64,000 nt of DNA from an uncultured Clostridia bacterium (GTDB lineage Bacteria > Bacillota > Clostridia > Oscillospirales > Ruminococcaceae): the NCBI GenBank assembly GCA_947627455.1, contig CANQWC010000001.1, forward strand, positions 122,260-186,259. The letters run 5' to 3'. This document shows positions 1 to 9,213 of the stretch, one piece after another (position 1 is the stretch's first letter; each line of letters opens with the position of its first letter). The position numbers and the translations under genes were made by a program. The notes beneath the pieces are model-generated. The model was not told the DNA's origin. It saw only the letters and a program-made list of their open reading frames with translations, and searched no databases.

Positions 1-13
1 TCGGGGGCTTTTT

Positions 14-394
14 ATGTCTGATTTTGCTTCGGCGGTCTCAAAGGGGCTGCTGTTTTCTCTTTTGGTGATGCTTCTTCTGTCCGCGGCGGTCGGCGCTGTC
101 GGTGTTTTTGTCGATATCTCCGACGCCGCTGTCGGGCTTTTGGGCGTGGTGATTCTCGGCGCGGCGGCATATTCTGCGGGAATGTTCTCAACCCGCCTGA
201 AGCGCTCGATGGGCCTTTTGCAGGGATTTGTCTGCGGCGCGGTTCTCTTTTTGTCGGCGATGATATTAAGCATAGCATTCTCCGAGTTCAGCTTTTCCGA
301 GATGACCGCGATAAAGGCGGCGGTGAGCGTAATCTGCGGGGTTATAGGCGGGGTGAGGGGAGTCAATGTCAAATTGACGGGCAAAAGTCATTAA
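14..394 (+). CDS. TIGR04086-like small membrane protein
   Basis: 126-aa ORF with several hydrophobic segments, Gly-rich last helix; sits upstream of spoIIIA as commonly seen in Clostridia. Confidence 0.6.
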   Translation: MSDFASAVSKGLLFSLLVMLLLSAAVGAVGVFVDISDAAVGLLGVVILGAAAYSAGMFSTRLKRSMGLLQGFVCGAVLFLSAMILSIAFSEFSFSEMTAIKAAVSVICGVIGGVRGVNVKLTGKSH

Positions 395-417
395 CCCCGC
401 CCGCCGAGCATAGAAAT
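387..417 (+). promoter_or_regulatory. Putative sigma-E-type promoter for the spoIIIA operon (TCATTAA - N14 - CATAGAAAT)
   Basis: -10-like CATAGAAAT at 409-417, -35-like TCATTAA at 388-394; spoIIIA is sigma-E dependent in Bacillus. Confidence 0.35.
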
Positions 418-446
418 ATACAAAGGACAAGTCAAAGGAGAAAATT

Positions 447-1319
447 ATGGATTCAAGAATTGAGTATGCCTTTGAGCTTTTAGAGCCGAGGCTTTCTTCG
501 GCGATAAAATCCCTCGGTGAGGAGACCGTCGGGAAAATCGACGAGATAAGGCTTCGGACAAACCGTGAGCTCTCGCTGTCCATGGGTTCTGAAGATATCG
601 TCTCGGAGGGCGTCACCGTCACGGCTGAGGACATCGACCGAACGTTCAAAACCGCCTTTTCCTATTCTCTCCATAGCTTTTCAAGAGAGCTCTCGGAGGG
701 CTATATAACCGTTCGGGGCGGAAACAGGGTGGGCATCTGCGGCACTCTTGCCCCCTCTGACGGCGTACGCGGCGACACTCTGAAATACATATCCTCGGTG
801 AATATAAGAATCGCCCGCGAGATAAAGGGCTGCGCAGAGGGTATTTTTTCCGAATGTTTTGCCGACGGCCCCTGCGGGCTTCTGGTGATAGGCCCGCCAT
901 CGAGCGGAAAAACCACGCTTCTTCGCGACCTTTCACGGCTTTTGGGCGGAAGATATAAGGTCTCGCTCATCGACGAGAGAAACGAGATTTCCGCCTCGCT
1001 TAGGGGCGTGCCTCAGAACGATGTCGGAAAGCTCACCGATGTTTTTTCGGGCTATGAAAAGCCGAAGGGCATTTCTGCGGCGGTGAGGGTGATGTCGCCG
1101 AGGGTGATAATCGCCGACGAAATCGGCACCCGCGCCGACTGCGAAGCTCTTGAATACGCGCATTGCTCGGGTGTGGCGCTTGTGACCGCGGTGCACGGTC
1201 TTAACCTTTCCGACGTCGAAAAGAATCCCGCTTTGAAGCGGCTCATCGGCTCGGGCGCGTTCAAATGGGCAGCCGAGCTCTCGCAAAGCCGCGTGTCGAG
1301 GGTGACAAGAATTGATTAA
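447..1319 (+). CDS. spoIIIAA: Stage III sporulation protein AA (ATPase)
   Basis: Walker A GPPSSGKTTLLRD, first gene of an eight-gene spoIIIA operon. Confidence 0.95.
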   Translation: MDSRIEYAFELLEPRLSSAIKSLGEETVGKIDEIRLRTNRELSLSMGSEDIVSEGVTVTAEDIDRTFKTAFSYSLHSFSRELSEGYITVRGGNRVGICGTLAPSDGVRGDTLKYISSVNIRIAREIKGCAEGIFSECFADGPCGLLVIGPPSSGKTTLLRDLSRLLGGRYKVSLIDERNEISASLRGVPQNDVGKLTDVFSGYEKPKGISAAVRVMSPRVIIADEIGTRADCEALEYAHCSGVALVTAVHGLNLSDVEKNPALKRLIGSGAFKWAAELSQSRVSRVTRID

Positions 1320-1797
1320 GCTTTTGCTCTGCGCGATGCTCAGCCTCTGCGCCCTGATGTCGTCGCTTGAAATGTACCGCGAGCGGCTCTGCGAGGCGCA
1401 GATACCGAGGGAGATGGCCGAAGCCCTTTCGCGAATGATATCTCGGCTTCGGTTTGACGCCGAGGACGTTTTCAGCCTCTGCGAGAATTCATTCGACGGC
1501 TTTGTCTGCGGCGATTTTTCGGAATTTCGGGCGATATCCTCGGGGGATTTTCACAAAAAGTGGGAGGCCGCCTGTAAAAATCTTGCCGCCGACAGGGAAT
1601 CAAAGGCGCTCTTTGAGTCGGCGGGCCGAATTCTCGGTTCCTGCGATTTGCAGACCCAGACCGAACGCCTCGCGGAAATATCGCGGGAGCTTTCAGAGCG
1701 CTCAAAGAAGCTACGCGAAAGGGCAGAGGGCAGCAAAAGGCTTTATACGGCTTTCGGCGCGCTCTCGGGAATAGGAATATCACTGATGATAATGTGA
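1312..1797 (+). CDS. spoIIIAB: Stage III sporulation protein AB
   Basis: Position and size in operon; overlaps spoIIIAA. Confidence 0.9.
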   Translation: MIKLLLCAMLSLCALMSSLEMYRERLCEAQIPREMAEALSRMISRLRFDAEDVFSLCENSFDGFVCGDFSEFRAISSGDFHKKWEAACKNLAADRESKALFESAGRILGSCDLQTQTERLAEISRELSERSKKLRERAEGSKRLYTAFGALSGIGISLMIM

Positions 1798-1805
1798 GGT
1801 AAAAT

Positions 1806-2000
1806 ATGGACGTAACGCTTGTATTTCAGATTGCGGGTCTCGGAATAATCGTCGCGGTGCTGAGCCAGCTTTTAAAGCGTGCCGAGCGCGACGAGCAGGC
1901 GCTCATGATAACGATAGCGGGGCTTGTCATCGTGATGCTGATGCTCGTCAACGAGATCTCGGAGCTCTTTGACACCGTAAGGTCGACATTCGGGTTCTGA
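1806..2000 (+). CDS. spoIIIAC: Stage III sporulation protein AC
   Basis: 64-aa two-TM protein in order. Confidence 0.93.
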   Translation: MDVTLVFQIAGLGIIVAVLSQLLKRAERDEQALMITIAGLVIVMLMLVNEISELFDTVRSTFGF

Positions 2001-2389
2001 TGGATATAGTAAAGGTCTGCGCGGTATGCCTTGTCGCGGCGGTCCTCGCGAAGGTGATTCAGCCGACAAACCGCGACCTTGCCGCGCTTCTGTCGATTTC
2101 GGCGGTGATCTTCGGCGCGTTCTGCGCGATCGAGGGCATATACTCTGTCTTCGGCGATATCCGCTCTCTCCTGAGCGGCACTTACATCAACGATGGGTAT
2201 ATTTCGCTCGCGTTCCGAGCCCTCGGAATATGCTATGTCTGCGAGCTTTGCGCCCAAAGCTGCCGAGACTGCGGCGAAACAGCCCTCGGAAGCGTTCTTG
2301 ACATCTCGGGCAGGGTCGCGATCTCGCTGATGTGCCTGCCGCTTTTGGGCGAATTCATGGAAGTTGTAAAAAAGGTTCTGGAGATTTGA
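2000..2389 (+). CDS. spoIIIAD: Stage III sporulation protein AD
   Basis: Multi-TM protein, operon order, TGATG junction with spoIIIAC. Confidence 0.93.
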   Translation: MDIVKVCAVCLVAAVLAKVIQPTNRDLAALLSISAVIFGAFCAIEGIYSVFGDIRSLLSGTYINDGYISLAFRALGICYVCELCAQSCRDCGETALGSVLDISGRVAISLMCLPLLGEFMEVVKKVLEI

Positions 2390-3490
2390 ATGAAAAGGAT
2401 TTTAACAGCGATAGCGGCGGTTCTTGCGGCACTCTGCCTGAGCGTCACCCTGAGCGCCGACGTCGAGGAATTCAAAGAAAATATTCTTTCCGAGCTTGAA
2501 GAGGCCGACACCTCGGGCGTTTCCGAGGGGCTTAAAAGCGCGGGGCTCGACCCCGATAACCCCTCAGACGTCAGCGGCCTGAGCGCGGGCGGAATTCTTT
2601 CATATGTCATGGGCATAGCCGCCGAAGCGTTCAGGCGGCCGATAAAAATTATTCTTATAGCGGCGGTGATGGCCGCTGTCTGCCAGGTCGCCTCTACACT
2701 TTCATACAAAGTCGGGCTCTACGGCGAGCTCTTCGTGATAATCTGCTTCATCGCGATAAGCCCCTACGCCCTCGACGCCTTCGATTCGGCCGTCAGCGCG
2801 ATGCTTTCCTGCCGAGCGTTCATGCTCTCGTACATACCTGCCTTTGCCGCGATAGCCGCATCATCGGGCAATATCGCCGCGGCGGTATCATACAACGCGA
2901 TGGTTCTCTATTTTTGCGAGATCGCCGCAAACTTCGCAGCCTCGGTTTTAAAGCCTATCCTTGCGTGTATGCTCGTGATGTCGGTCACTCAGGCCGTAAA
3001 CCCCGATCTTTCAAACATAACCTCGACGGTCAGGCGGGCGCTCACAACGGTCATCGGCTTCATAATGACGCTGTTTTTAGGGGTCATCGGGCTTCGTTCG
3101 CTCGCGGGTCAAGCCGCCGAAAGCCTCGCCGTAAAAGCGGGAAAATACGCCGTTTCAAGCTTTGTGCCGATAATCGGCTATTCTCTTTCAGAGTCCTACA
3201 AAGCCGTCAGCGTGAGCCTCTCGGCGATAAGAACCGCCGTCGGAACATTCGGGATAGTCGTTCTCTGCCTGTTCATGCTCTCGCCGATAATAACCCTCGC
3301 AATATACAAGGGCTCGTTTATGCTCTGCTCGGTGATATGCAGGCTCTGCGGCGCAGACAGGCTCGGCGCGATGATGGACGGCCTTGCCGACGTGTTTTCC
3401 TTCGCGGCGACGGTTCTGACGGTATTCATGCTGATGCTCACCGTCGCGACGGGAATGTTGATTCTTTTGGGGGGCGGTGCGGTTCTATGA
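2390..3490 (+). CDS. spoIIIAE: Stage III sporulation protein AE
   Basis: 366-aa multi-TM protein with signal peptide, operon order. Confidence 0.95.
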   Translation: MKRILTAIAAVLAALCLSVTLSADVEEFKENILSELEEADTSGVSEGLKSAGLDPDNPSDVSGLSAGGILSYVMGIAAEAFRRPIKIILIAAVMAAVCQVASTLSYKVGLYGELFVIICFIAISPYALDAFDSAVSAMLSCRAFMLSYIPAFAAIAASSGNIAAAVSYNAMVLYFCEIAANFAASVLKPILACMLVMSVTQAVNPDLSNITSTVRRALTTVIGFIMTLFLGVIGLRSLAGQAAESLAVKAGKYAVSSFVPIIGYSLSESYKAVSVSLSAIRTAVGTFGIVVLCLFMLSPIITLAIYKGSFMLCSVICRLCGADRLGAMMDGLADVFSFAATVLTVFMLMLTVATGMLILLGGGAVL

Positions 3491-3954
3491 GGTTTATTCT
3501 CGGCCTGACGCTGACGGTCTGCACCGTTTCGGTGATAAGCACCGCGCTGATGATGCTCACGCCCGACCGCTTTCGGCGCGAAATAAAGGCGGTGATATCC
3601 CTTATAACCGCCGTGGCGCTCTGCTCAGCAATTTTAAAGACCGATTTTTCCGGCCTCGCCGAGAAATTTTCTCTCCCCGATTTTGATTCCGAAGCCGTCT
3701 CAAACGACAGGCTCATTCAGGGCGAGCTTGAATCGAGGATTTCCGAGTATCTTCAATCTCTTTTAGAGGAAGAGGGGATAGATGTTAAAAAAGTATCCGT
3801 CGGGACTACTATTGACGGAAACAGGCGCATATCTATTACAAAGGCAAGTCTTCGGCTCGGCAGCGAAGAAAAACCCCGCGAAGAACAGGTTCGCTCGCTG
3901 ATCTCTCAGAAGATAGGTCAAATAGATGTAGAAATTTACTATGAGGGCAGTTGA
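3487..3954 (+). CDS. spoIIIAF: Stage III sporulation protein AF
   Basis: ATGA overlap with spoIIIAE; MRFILGLTLTVCTVSVIS... two N-terminal TM helices. The listed ORF 2914..3954 is over-extended. Confidence 0.88.
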   Translation: MRFILGLTLTVCTVSVISTALMMLTPDRFRREIKAVISLITAVALCSAILKTDFSGLAEKFSLPDFDSEAVSNDRLIQGELESRISEYLQSLLEEEGIDVKKVSVGTTIDGNRRISITKASLRLGSEEKPREEQVRSLISQKIGQIDVEIYYEGS

Positions 3955-4458
3955 ATGGGAATCGGACAAATAAAGGAAAAAATCGGCGGAATTTTCAGAA
4001 GCTCTCCGAAAATCGCGGTATATCTTTCGGTCGCGGCGGCCTGCGTTTTGCTTCTTCTGTTCATGAAAACGCCCAAGCCCGAAAGCGCGCCCGAACCCGA
4101 ATCGGCGGTTATAATGCCGACCAAAGACCGCGCCGAAGAGCTTGAAGATGAGCTTGAGGAAATCATCACGAAAATTCGCGGAGTCGGAAAAGTTTCGGTG
4201 ATGGTGACCGTTTCGGGCACGGAGGAAAAGGAGTATATCTCCGACGTCTCCGAGCGCGACGGGGCATCTGAAACAAAAACGGTCATCGCGGGTTCAAAGG
4301 AGGCGCTTTTAAAGGCAGAAAAATATCCCGAGGTCAGGGGCGTTCTGGTCGTCTGCTCGGGAGGGGATAAGCCGCAGATTCAAGAAAAGGTGGTAAACGC
4401 GGTTTCTACCGTGTTGGATATACCGACAAACAAAGTGTTTGTAACAAACGCAGAATAA
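3955..4458 (+). CDS. spoIIIAG: Stage III sporulation protein AG
   Basis: Single TM plus 'VKKILT-like' ring-forming domain, operon order. Confidence 0.92.
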   Translation: MGIGQIKEKIGGIFRSSPKIAVYLSVAAACVLLLLFMKTPKPESAPEPESAVIMPTKDRAEELEDELEEIITKIRGVGKVSVMVTVSGTEEKEYISDVSERDGASETKTVIAGSKEALLKAEKYPEVRGVLVVCSGGDKPQIQEKVVNAVSTVLDIPTNKVFVTNAE

Positions 4459-4474
4459 TTTTAGGAGGATACCG

Positions 4475-5038
4475 ATGAAAAGAGTATGCAGAAGTTTTAA
4501 TCTCAGAGTCAACAAGAAACATGTGATCTTAGCCTGCCTGACGCTTCTATTGGGCATCACGGTCTATGCCAACTACAGGCTCTCGAACGCAAAGATCCCG
4601 ACCACCGACGTCATCGACGGCGTCGACGTCGGCAGCACCTACGGCGAGGTTCAGTATGTCAACGGCACCGAGCTCGACAGCTATTCAAGCGAAGACTATT
4701 TCGCTCAGGCAAGGCTTGATAAGCTCACCTCGCGCGATCAGGCGGTCGAGACCCTCAAGATGGTTCTTGACGGTCAGGACATCACCGACGAGGAGCTCGC
4801 GACATATACGATGAGCGCGGTGACGCTTTCCTCGCTGGTCGAGAGCGAATCGGCGGTCGAGAATCTCATCATGGCCTGCGGCTATGAAGACTGCGTGGTC
4901 TATCTTGACGGCGAAAACGCCAGCGTAGTAGTTAAATCCGACGGCCTGACATCGGCACAAGCCGCCGAAATCAAGGACATTTTGCTCTCCGAGGTTTCGG
5001 TCGACAATGAAAATATCAGAATTTTTGAAGTAAAGTAG
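4475..5038 (+). CDS. spoIIIAH: Stage III sporulation protein AH-like
   Basis: N-terminal TM, operon order, Shine-Dalgarno GGAGG. Confidence 0.9.
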   Translation: MKRVCRSFNLRVNKKHVILACLTLLLGITVYANYRLSNAKIPTTDVIDGVDVGSTYGEVQYVNGTELDSYSSEDYFAQARLDKLTSRDQAVETLKMVLDGQDITDEELATYTMSAVTLSSLVESESAVENLIMACGYEDCVVYLDGENASVVVKSDGLTSAQAAEIKDILLSEVSVDNENIRIFEVK

Positions 5039-5067
5039 TTGTTTTCTGAAAAGATTTGTGCTATACT
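5039..5067 (+). promoter_or_regulatory. Sigma-A promoter TTGTTT-N17-TATACT upstream of asp23/nusB
   Basis: -35 5039-5044, -10 5062-5067. Confidence 0.6.
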
Positions 5068-5142
5068 AAATGATGTCTAAATCTGCGAGATTGAAAATTC
5101 TTATTTCGCCGACGGAAGTTTAATAAGGAGGGCCAAAAGCCT

Positions 5143-5508
5143 ATGGAAAAAACCGCAAATTCTCAGAAGGGAACTCTTCGGGTCTCAGAAAACGTAATTG
5201 TGACGATAGTCAAGAACGCCGCGTCCGAGATCGACGGGGTATATAAGATCGCGACAAAGCCGCTCAGCATCAAAAGCCTTTTGCAGTCGAGCTCCGATCC
5301 GAGCGATATAAAGGTTTCGATGCCCGATGGGGCGTGCAGAATAACAATGTCTGTCGTCGCGAAGAGCGGCTGCAACATCGTTTCGGTGTGCGAAAAAATT
5401 CAGGAAAAGGTCAAGGCCGCTGTCCAGTCGATGACAGGCGTTGCGGTCTCGAGGGTCGATGTCTCCGTCACCGACGTTCACTATTCCGACGGCGCCGACG
5501 AAGAATAA
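5143..5508 (+). CDS. Asp23/Gls24 family envelope stress protein
   Basis: Asp23 family pattern GTLRVSENVIVTIVKNAASEIDGVYKI. Confidence 0.9.
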   Translation: MEKTANSQKGTLRVSENVIVTIVKNAASEIDGVYKIATKPLSIKSLLQSSSDPSDIKVSMPDGACRITMSVVAKSGCNIVSVCEKIQEKVKAAVQSMTGVAVSRVDVSVTDVHYSDGADEE

Positions 5509-5581
5509 ATATCATCAGGCCGAGCGGCATAAAAAACCGCTTGGCCTCGGCTGCTTATAAATAAAAAACAGGACGGTTTTA

Positions 5582-5989
5582 ATGATGACAAGACATGAAA
5601 TTCGGGAGTGCGAATTCCTTCTTATTTACGAAAAGATGTTCCGCGACGAGTCGGTGTCTGAGCTTATAACTCAGCACGAAACCGACTATGAATACAAGTG
5701 CGACGACGAGGTCGAAAAAACCGTCGAAGAGGTTGAGAGCCGAGCCGAAGAGCTTGATAACGTCATCGCCGAGTTCAGCCCGAAGCGCACCGTGTCGCGA
5801 ATTCCGAAGGTCAACCTTGCAATCCTTCGCCTCGCGATCTTTGAGATCCTCTACCGAAAGGACGTTGTGCCGACAAACTCGGCGGTAAACGAAGCCGTCG
5901 GGCTCGCTAAGGCCTACGGGCGCGAGGCCGATATAAGGTTTGTCAACGGCGTTCTGGGCGCGTTCACAAGAAGTCTTAAAGATGAATAA
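5582..5989 (+). CDS. nusB: Transcription antitermination factor NusB
   Basis: MMTRHEIRECEFLLIYEKMF...INEAVGLAKAYG.. NusB signature. Confidence 0.95.
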   Translation: MMTRHEIRECEFLLIYEKMFRDESVSELITQHETDYEYKCDDEVEKTVEEVESRAEELDNVIAEFSPKRTVSRIPKVNLAILRLAIFEILYRKDVVPTNSAVNEAVGLAKAYGREADIRFVNGVLGAFTRSLKDE

Positions 5990-6914
5990 CTACCTCGGAA
6001 TCGACACCTCGAACTACACCACCTCGGCGGCTATATTTGACGGCGAAGCGGTGAGGCAGGAAAAAATGCTTCTTCCCGTCGGCGAGGGCGAAAAGGGTCT
6101 GAGGCAGTCGGAGGCGCTGTTTCATCATGTAAAACAGCTCCCGACGGTGCTTGACAGGCTCTTTAACGGCGAGAACATCACCGCGATAGGCGTCTCTTCC
6201 CGCCCGAGAAATATCGAGGGTTCATACATGCCCTGCTTTCTTGCGGGCGAGGGCCTTGCCGAAAGCCTCGGAAGCTTTGCGCGCGTGCCTGTCTATAAGA
6301 CCTCTCATCAGGTGGGTCATATCCTTGCCGCGCTATATTCCTGCAAAAGGCTCGACCTGATATCCGATAAAAAACCGTTCATAGCGTTTCATCTCAGCGG
6401 CGGCACCACCGACTGCCTTTTGGTCGAGCCGAGCAAAGATGAAATCATAAAATGCACCGCCGTCGCCTCATCTCTTGATTTGAAAGCGGGACAGGCGGTC
6501 GACAGGGTTGGGCTGATGCTCGGGCTGAAATTTCCCTGCGGCGCTGAGCTTGAAAAGCTCGCCCTGAGATCTCATAGAAAATTTTCGGTAAAGCCCACTC
6601 TCAAGGGCGGAAGCTGCTGCCTCTCGGGGCTTGAAAACATCTGCAAAAAAATGCTCGACAGCGGCGAACCGAGCTGCGATGTCGCGCTCTACTGCTTAAA
6701 ATATATCGAGGCCGCGCTCATCGCGATGACCGAATTCGCCCTGAATGAATACGGCGAACTGCCGCTCGTCTATGCGGGCGGGGTGATGTCCGACTCGATA
6801 ATAAGAGAATCTGTCAGAAAAAAATTCAGCGCTGAGTTTGCCGAGCCCGCCTTTTCGGCCGATAACGCCGCGGGGCTCGCGGTTTATGCTTATATAAAGG
6901 ACTGTTTTGATTGA
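5982..6914 (+). CDS. Kae1/TsaD-like (peptidase M22) paralog
   Basis: GIDTSNYTTSAAIF, SHQVGHILAAL, HLSGGTTD, AGGVMSD, DNAAGLAVYA resemble ASKHA motifs of TsaD. Confidence 0.8.
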   Translation: MNNYLGIDTSNYTTSAAIFDGEAVRQEKMLLPVGEGEKGLRQSEALFHHVKQLPTVLDRLFNGENITAIGVSSRPRNIEGSYMPCFLAGEGLAESLGSFARVPVYKTSHQVGHILAALYSCKRLDLISDKKPFIAFHLSGGTTDCLLVEPSKDEIIKCTAVASSLDLKAGQAVDRVGLMLGLKFPCGAELEKLALRSHRKFSVKPTLKGGSCCLSGLENICKKMLDSGEPSCDVALYCLKYIEAALIAMTEFALNEYGELPLVYAGGVMSDSIIRESVRKKFSAEFAEPAFSADNAAGLAVYAYIKDCFD

Positions 6915-8107
6915 GCTCGATTTTAACCGTTTCTCAGATAAATTCATATATCGCCCTGAAATTCAAGAACGACCCCAAGTTCAGGGGCATCGCCGTCAAG
7001 GGCGAGATCTCCGACCTCTCGCTCAACCGAAACGGGCATATCTTCTTCACGCTCTCCGACGGTTCGTCGAATATCCGCGCGATAATGTTTGCGGGCAGCG
7101 CCGCAAATCTGAGGTTTTTGCCGAGCGTCGGAATGTCGGTGATAGCCTACGGCTCGGTCGAGGTCTATGAGCGCGACGGCTCGTACAGAATAATCGTCGG
7201 CCAGCTTATCGAGGACGGCTCGGGCAGGTCGCTCGACGCCCTTGCAAAACTGAAACAAAAGCTTGACGCTCTCGGGGTGTTCTCCGCGCCGAAAAAGCCG
7301 ATACCGCGCTATCCCTCAAAAATCGCGGTGGTGACGTCGCCGACGGGTGCGGCGCTTCAGGATATTAAAAATATCGTCTCACGAAGATACCCTGTCGCCG
7401 AGCTTTCGGTTTTCCCGACGGCTGTTCAGGGCGCCGAGGCGGTCAGCGGAATAGTTTCTGCCCTCACAAGCGCCGACCGAAGCGGCTCAGACGTCATAAT
7501 CCTGACTCGCGGCGGCGGCTCTTCCGAAGATCTATCCGCCTTTAACGCCGAGCAGGTCGTGCTTGCGGTTTATAACTGCTCGACCCCGATCATTTCGGCC
7601 ATCGGCCATGAGATCGACTGGTCGCTTTGCGACCTTGCCGCCGATTTGCGTGCCCCGACGCCCTCGGGCGCTGCCGAGCTCGCCACCCCCGACATAAAAG
7701 ACATGTCCGCCGAGCTTGACGGCTTCAAGGCTCTGATATCGCAATACACCGCTTCAAAGCTCAGCAGGTGCAAAGAGCGCCTCGAACGGTTTGAATACGC
7801 GCTTTCGGCGATGTCTGTCGGCGAGAAGATATCTCACCGCCTGAGCGAGCTTGAATCGATTCGTGAGAACATAAAAAGGCAGGCCGCACACAAATATGAG
7901 GTCTCGCGGCTCGGGCTTGAAAGCATCGCCGAGATTCTTGACAGCCTAAACCCCGAAAACGTTCTTTCAAGGGGCTATGCCCTTGTATATAAAGACAGCG
8001 ACGTCATCGAGGAAGCCTCGGGGCTTTCGGTCGGCGACGGAATCAGAATAACCCTGCGCGACGGCAGCGTCGGCGCGGAAGTAAAAGAGATAAGAGGACG
8101 AAAATGA
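6911..8107 (+). CDS. xseA: Exodeoxyribonuclease VII large subunit
   Basis: OB-fold N-term, ILTRGGGSSEDLSAFN, PTPSGAAELATPD motifs; TTG start. Confidence 0.97.
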   Translation: MSSILTVSQINSYIALKFKNDPKFRGIAVKGEISDLSLNRNGHIFFTLSDGSSNIRAIMFAGSAANLRFLPSVGMSVIAYGSVEVYERDGSYRIIVGQLIEDGSGRSLDALAKLKQKLDALGVFSAPKKPIPRYPSKIAVVTSPTGAALQDIKNIVSRRYPVAELSVFPTAVQGAEAVSGIVSALTSADRSGSDVIILTRGGGSSEDLSAFNAEQVVLAVYNCSTPIISAIGHEIDWSLCDLAADLRAPTPSGAAELATPDIKDMSAELDGFKALISQYTASKLSRCKERLERFEYALSAMSVGEKISHRLSELESIRENIKRQAAHKYEVSRLGLESIAEILDSLNPENVLSRGYALVYKDSDVIEEASGLSVGDGIRITLRDGSVGAEVKEIRGRK

Positions 8108-8283
8108 ACTACGAAGAAACAATCAAACGCCTTCGCGAGATATGCGACAAGCTTCGCGACGAAAACACCACTCTCGACGAGACCGCAAAGCTTTACAAAG
8201 AGGGTATCGGGCTCTGCGACAGCTGCAAAAAAATGCTCGACGGCTACATGAGCGCTCTCAGCGGGGGAAAAGCCGATGAATAA
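8104..8283 (+). CDS. xseB: Exodeoxyribonuclease VII small subunit
   Basis: 59-aa ORF absent from the track: MNYEETIKRLREICDKLRDENTTLDETAKLYKEGIGLCDSCKKML...; ATGA overlap with xseA, overlaps ispA. Confidence 0.92.
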   Translation: MNYEETIKRLREICDKLRDENTTLDETAKLYKEGIGLCDSCKKMLDGYMSALSGGKADE

Positions 8284-9193
8284 AGCCTTTTCCGAGGAAA
8301 TAGCCCTTGAGGCCGAGAAGATAAACCGCTGCCTCGAAGAATGTAAATTTCTTGAAATCGCCGAAAACTCCCCTTGGGAGCGGGTTCTTGAGGCCGAAAA
8401 ATACGCCCTCTCAGCGGGCGGAAAGAGAATACGCCCAGTTCTGGCGATTGAATTCTACAAGCTTTTCAGCGGCGAAAAAAACGTTCCCGACTATGTTTAC
8501 AGCGCCGCGTGCGCCCTCGAAATGACCCACACGTTCTCGCTTATCCACGACGACATGCCCGAGATGGACGACGACGACCTTCGCAGGGGCAAGCCCGCCA
8601 CCCATGTTAAATTCGGCGCGGCAATCGGCCTTCTTTCGGGCGACGGCCTCGCGATACTTCCCTATGAGCTTCTCTCATCGCTCGCCCTCGATTCAAAAAT
8701 CAGCGCCGAAACCGCGGTAAAGCTCATAAAAATCCTTTCCGAGAGCGCGGGCAACCGCGGAATGATCGCGGGTCAGGTGCTCGACTTGTGGTCGGAGGAG
8801 CGCTCAGACGGCGTCGACTGCGCTTTTCTGCGAAAAATGTCAGATTTAAAGACGGGCCGAATGCTTCGGGCATCATGCGTTTTCGGGGCTGTCCTTGCGG
8901 GTGCCGATGATGAAAAGCTCAAAAGCGCCGAGGTCTATGCCGAAAAGGTCGGCCTCGCGTTCCAAATCGTCGATGATGTTCTTGATGTGACCTCGACCGC
9001 CGAAGCCCTCGGCAAGCCGATCGGCAGCGATAGCGAGAGAAAAAAGCTTACCTTTGCCGATGCCCTCGGAATCGACGGCGCAATTAAAGAAGCCGAAAAG
9101 CTCAGCAAAGAGGCGTCAGACGAACTTGAAAAATATTCGGGAAGCGAGCTCCTGCGCGAATTTGCGATATCGCTCGCCAAAAGAAAAAAATAA
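8276..9193 (+). CDS. ispA: Polyprenyl (farnesyl) diphosphate synthase
   Basis: DDMPEMDDDDLRRGKPATH and second DDxxD QIVDDVLD. Confidence 0.95.
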   Translation: MNKAFSEEIALEAEKINRCLEECKFLEIAENSPWERVLEAEKYALSAGGKRIRPVLAIEFYKLFSGEKNVPDYVYSAACALEMTHTFSLIHDDMPEMDDDDLRRGKPATHVKFGAAIGLLSGDGLAILPYELLSSLALDSKISAETAVKLIKILSESAGNRGMIAGQVLDLWSEERSDGVDCAFLRKMSDLKTGRMLRASCVFGAVLAGADDEKLKSAEVYAEKVGLAFQIVDDVLDVTSTAEALGKPIGSDSERKKLTFADALGIDGAIKEAEKLSKEASDELEKYSGSELLREFAISLAKRKK

Positions 9194-9213
9194 TCCGAAA
9201 AGAAAGTGATGAA

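Noticed and set aside
266-649. Many long antisense or alternate-frame ORFs (e.g. 266..649 -, 33785..34807 -, 43781..44710 -, 49425..50303 -)
   Set aside because: All lie opposite strongly conserved genes; they are by-products of biased codon use (GAC/GCC/CTC rich) that removes stops in other frames
2914-3486. N-terminal part of the 346-aa ORF 2914..3954 as coding
   Set aside because: It is out of frame over spoIIIAE, Arg/His-rich and low in hydrophobic content; the true spoIIIAF start is the ATG at 3487
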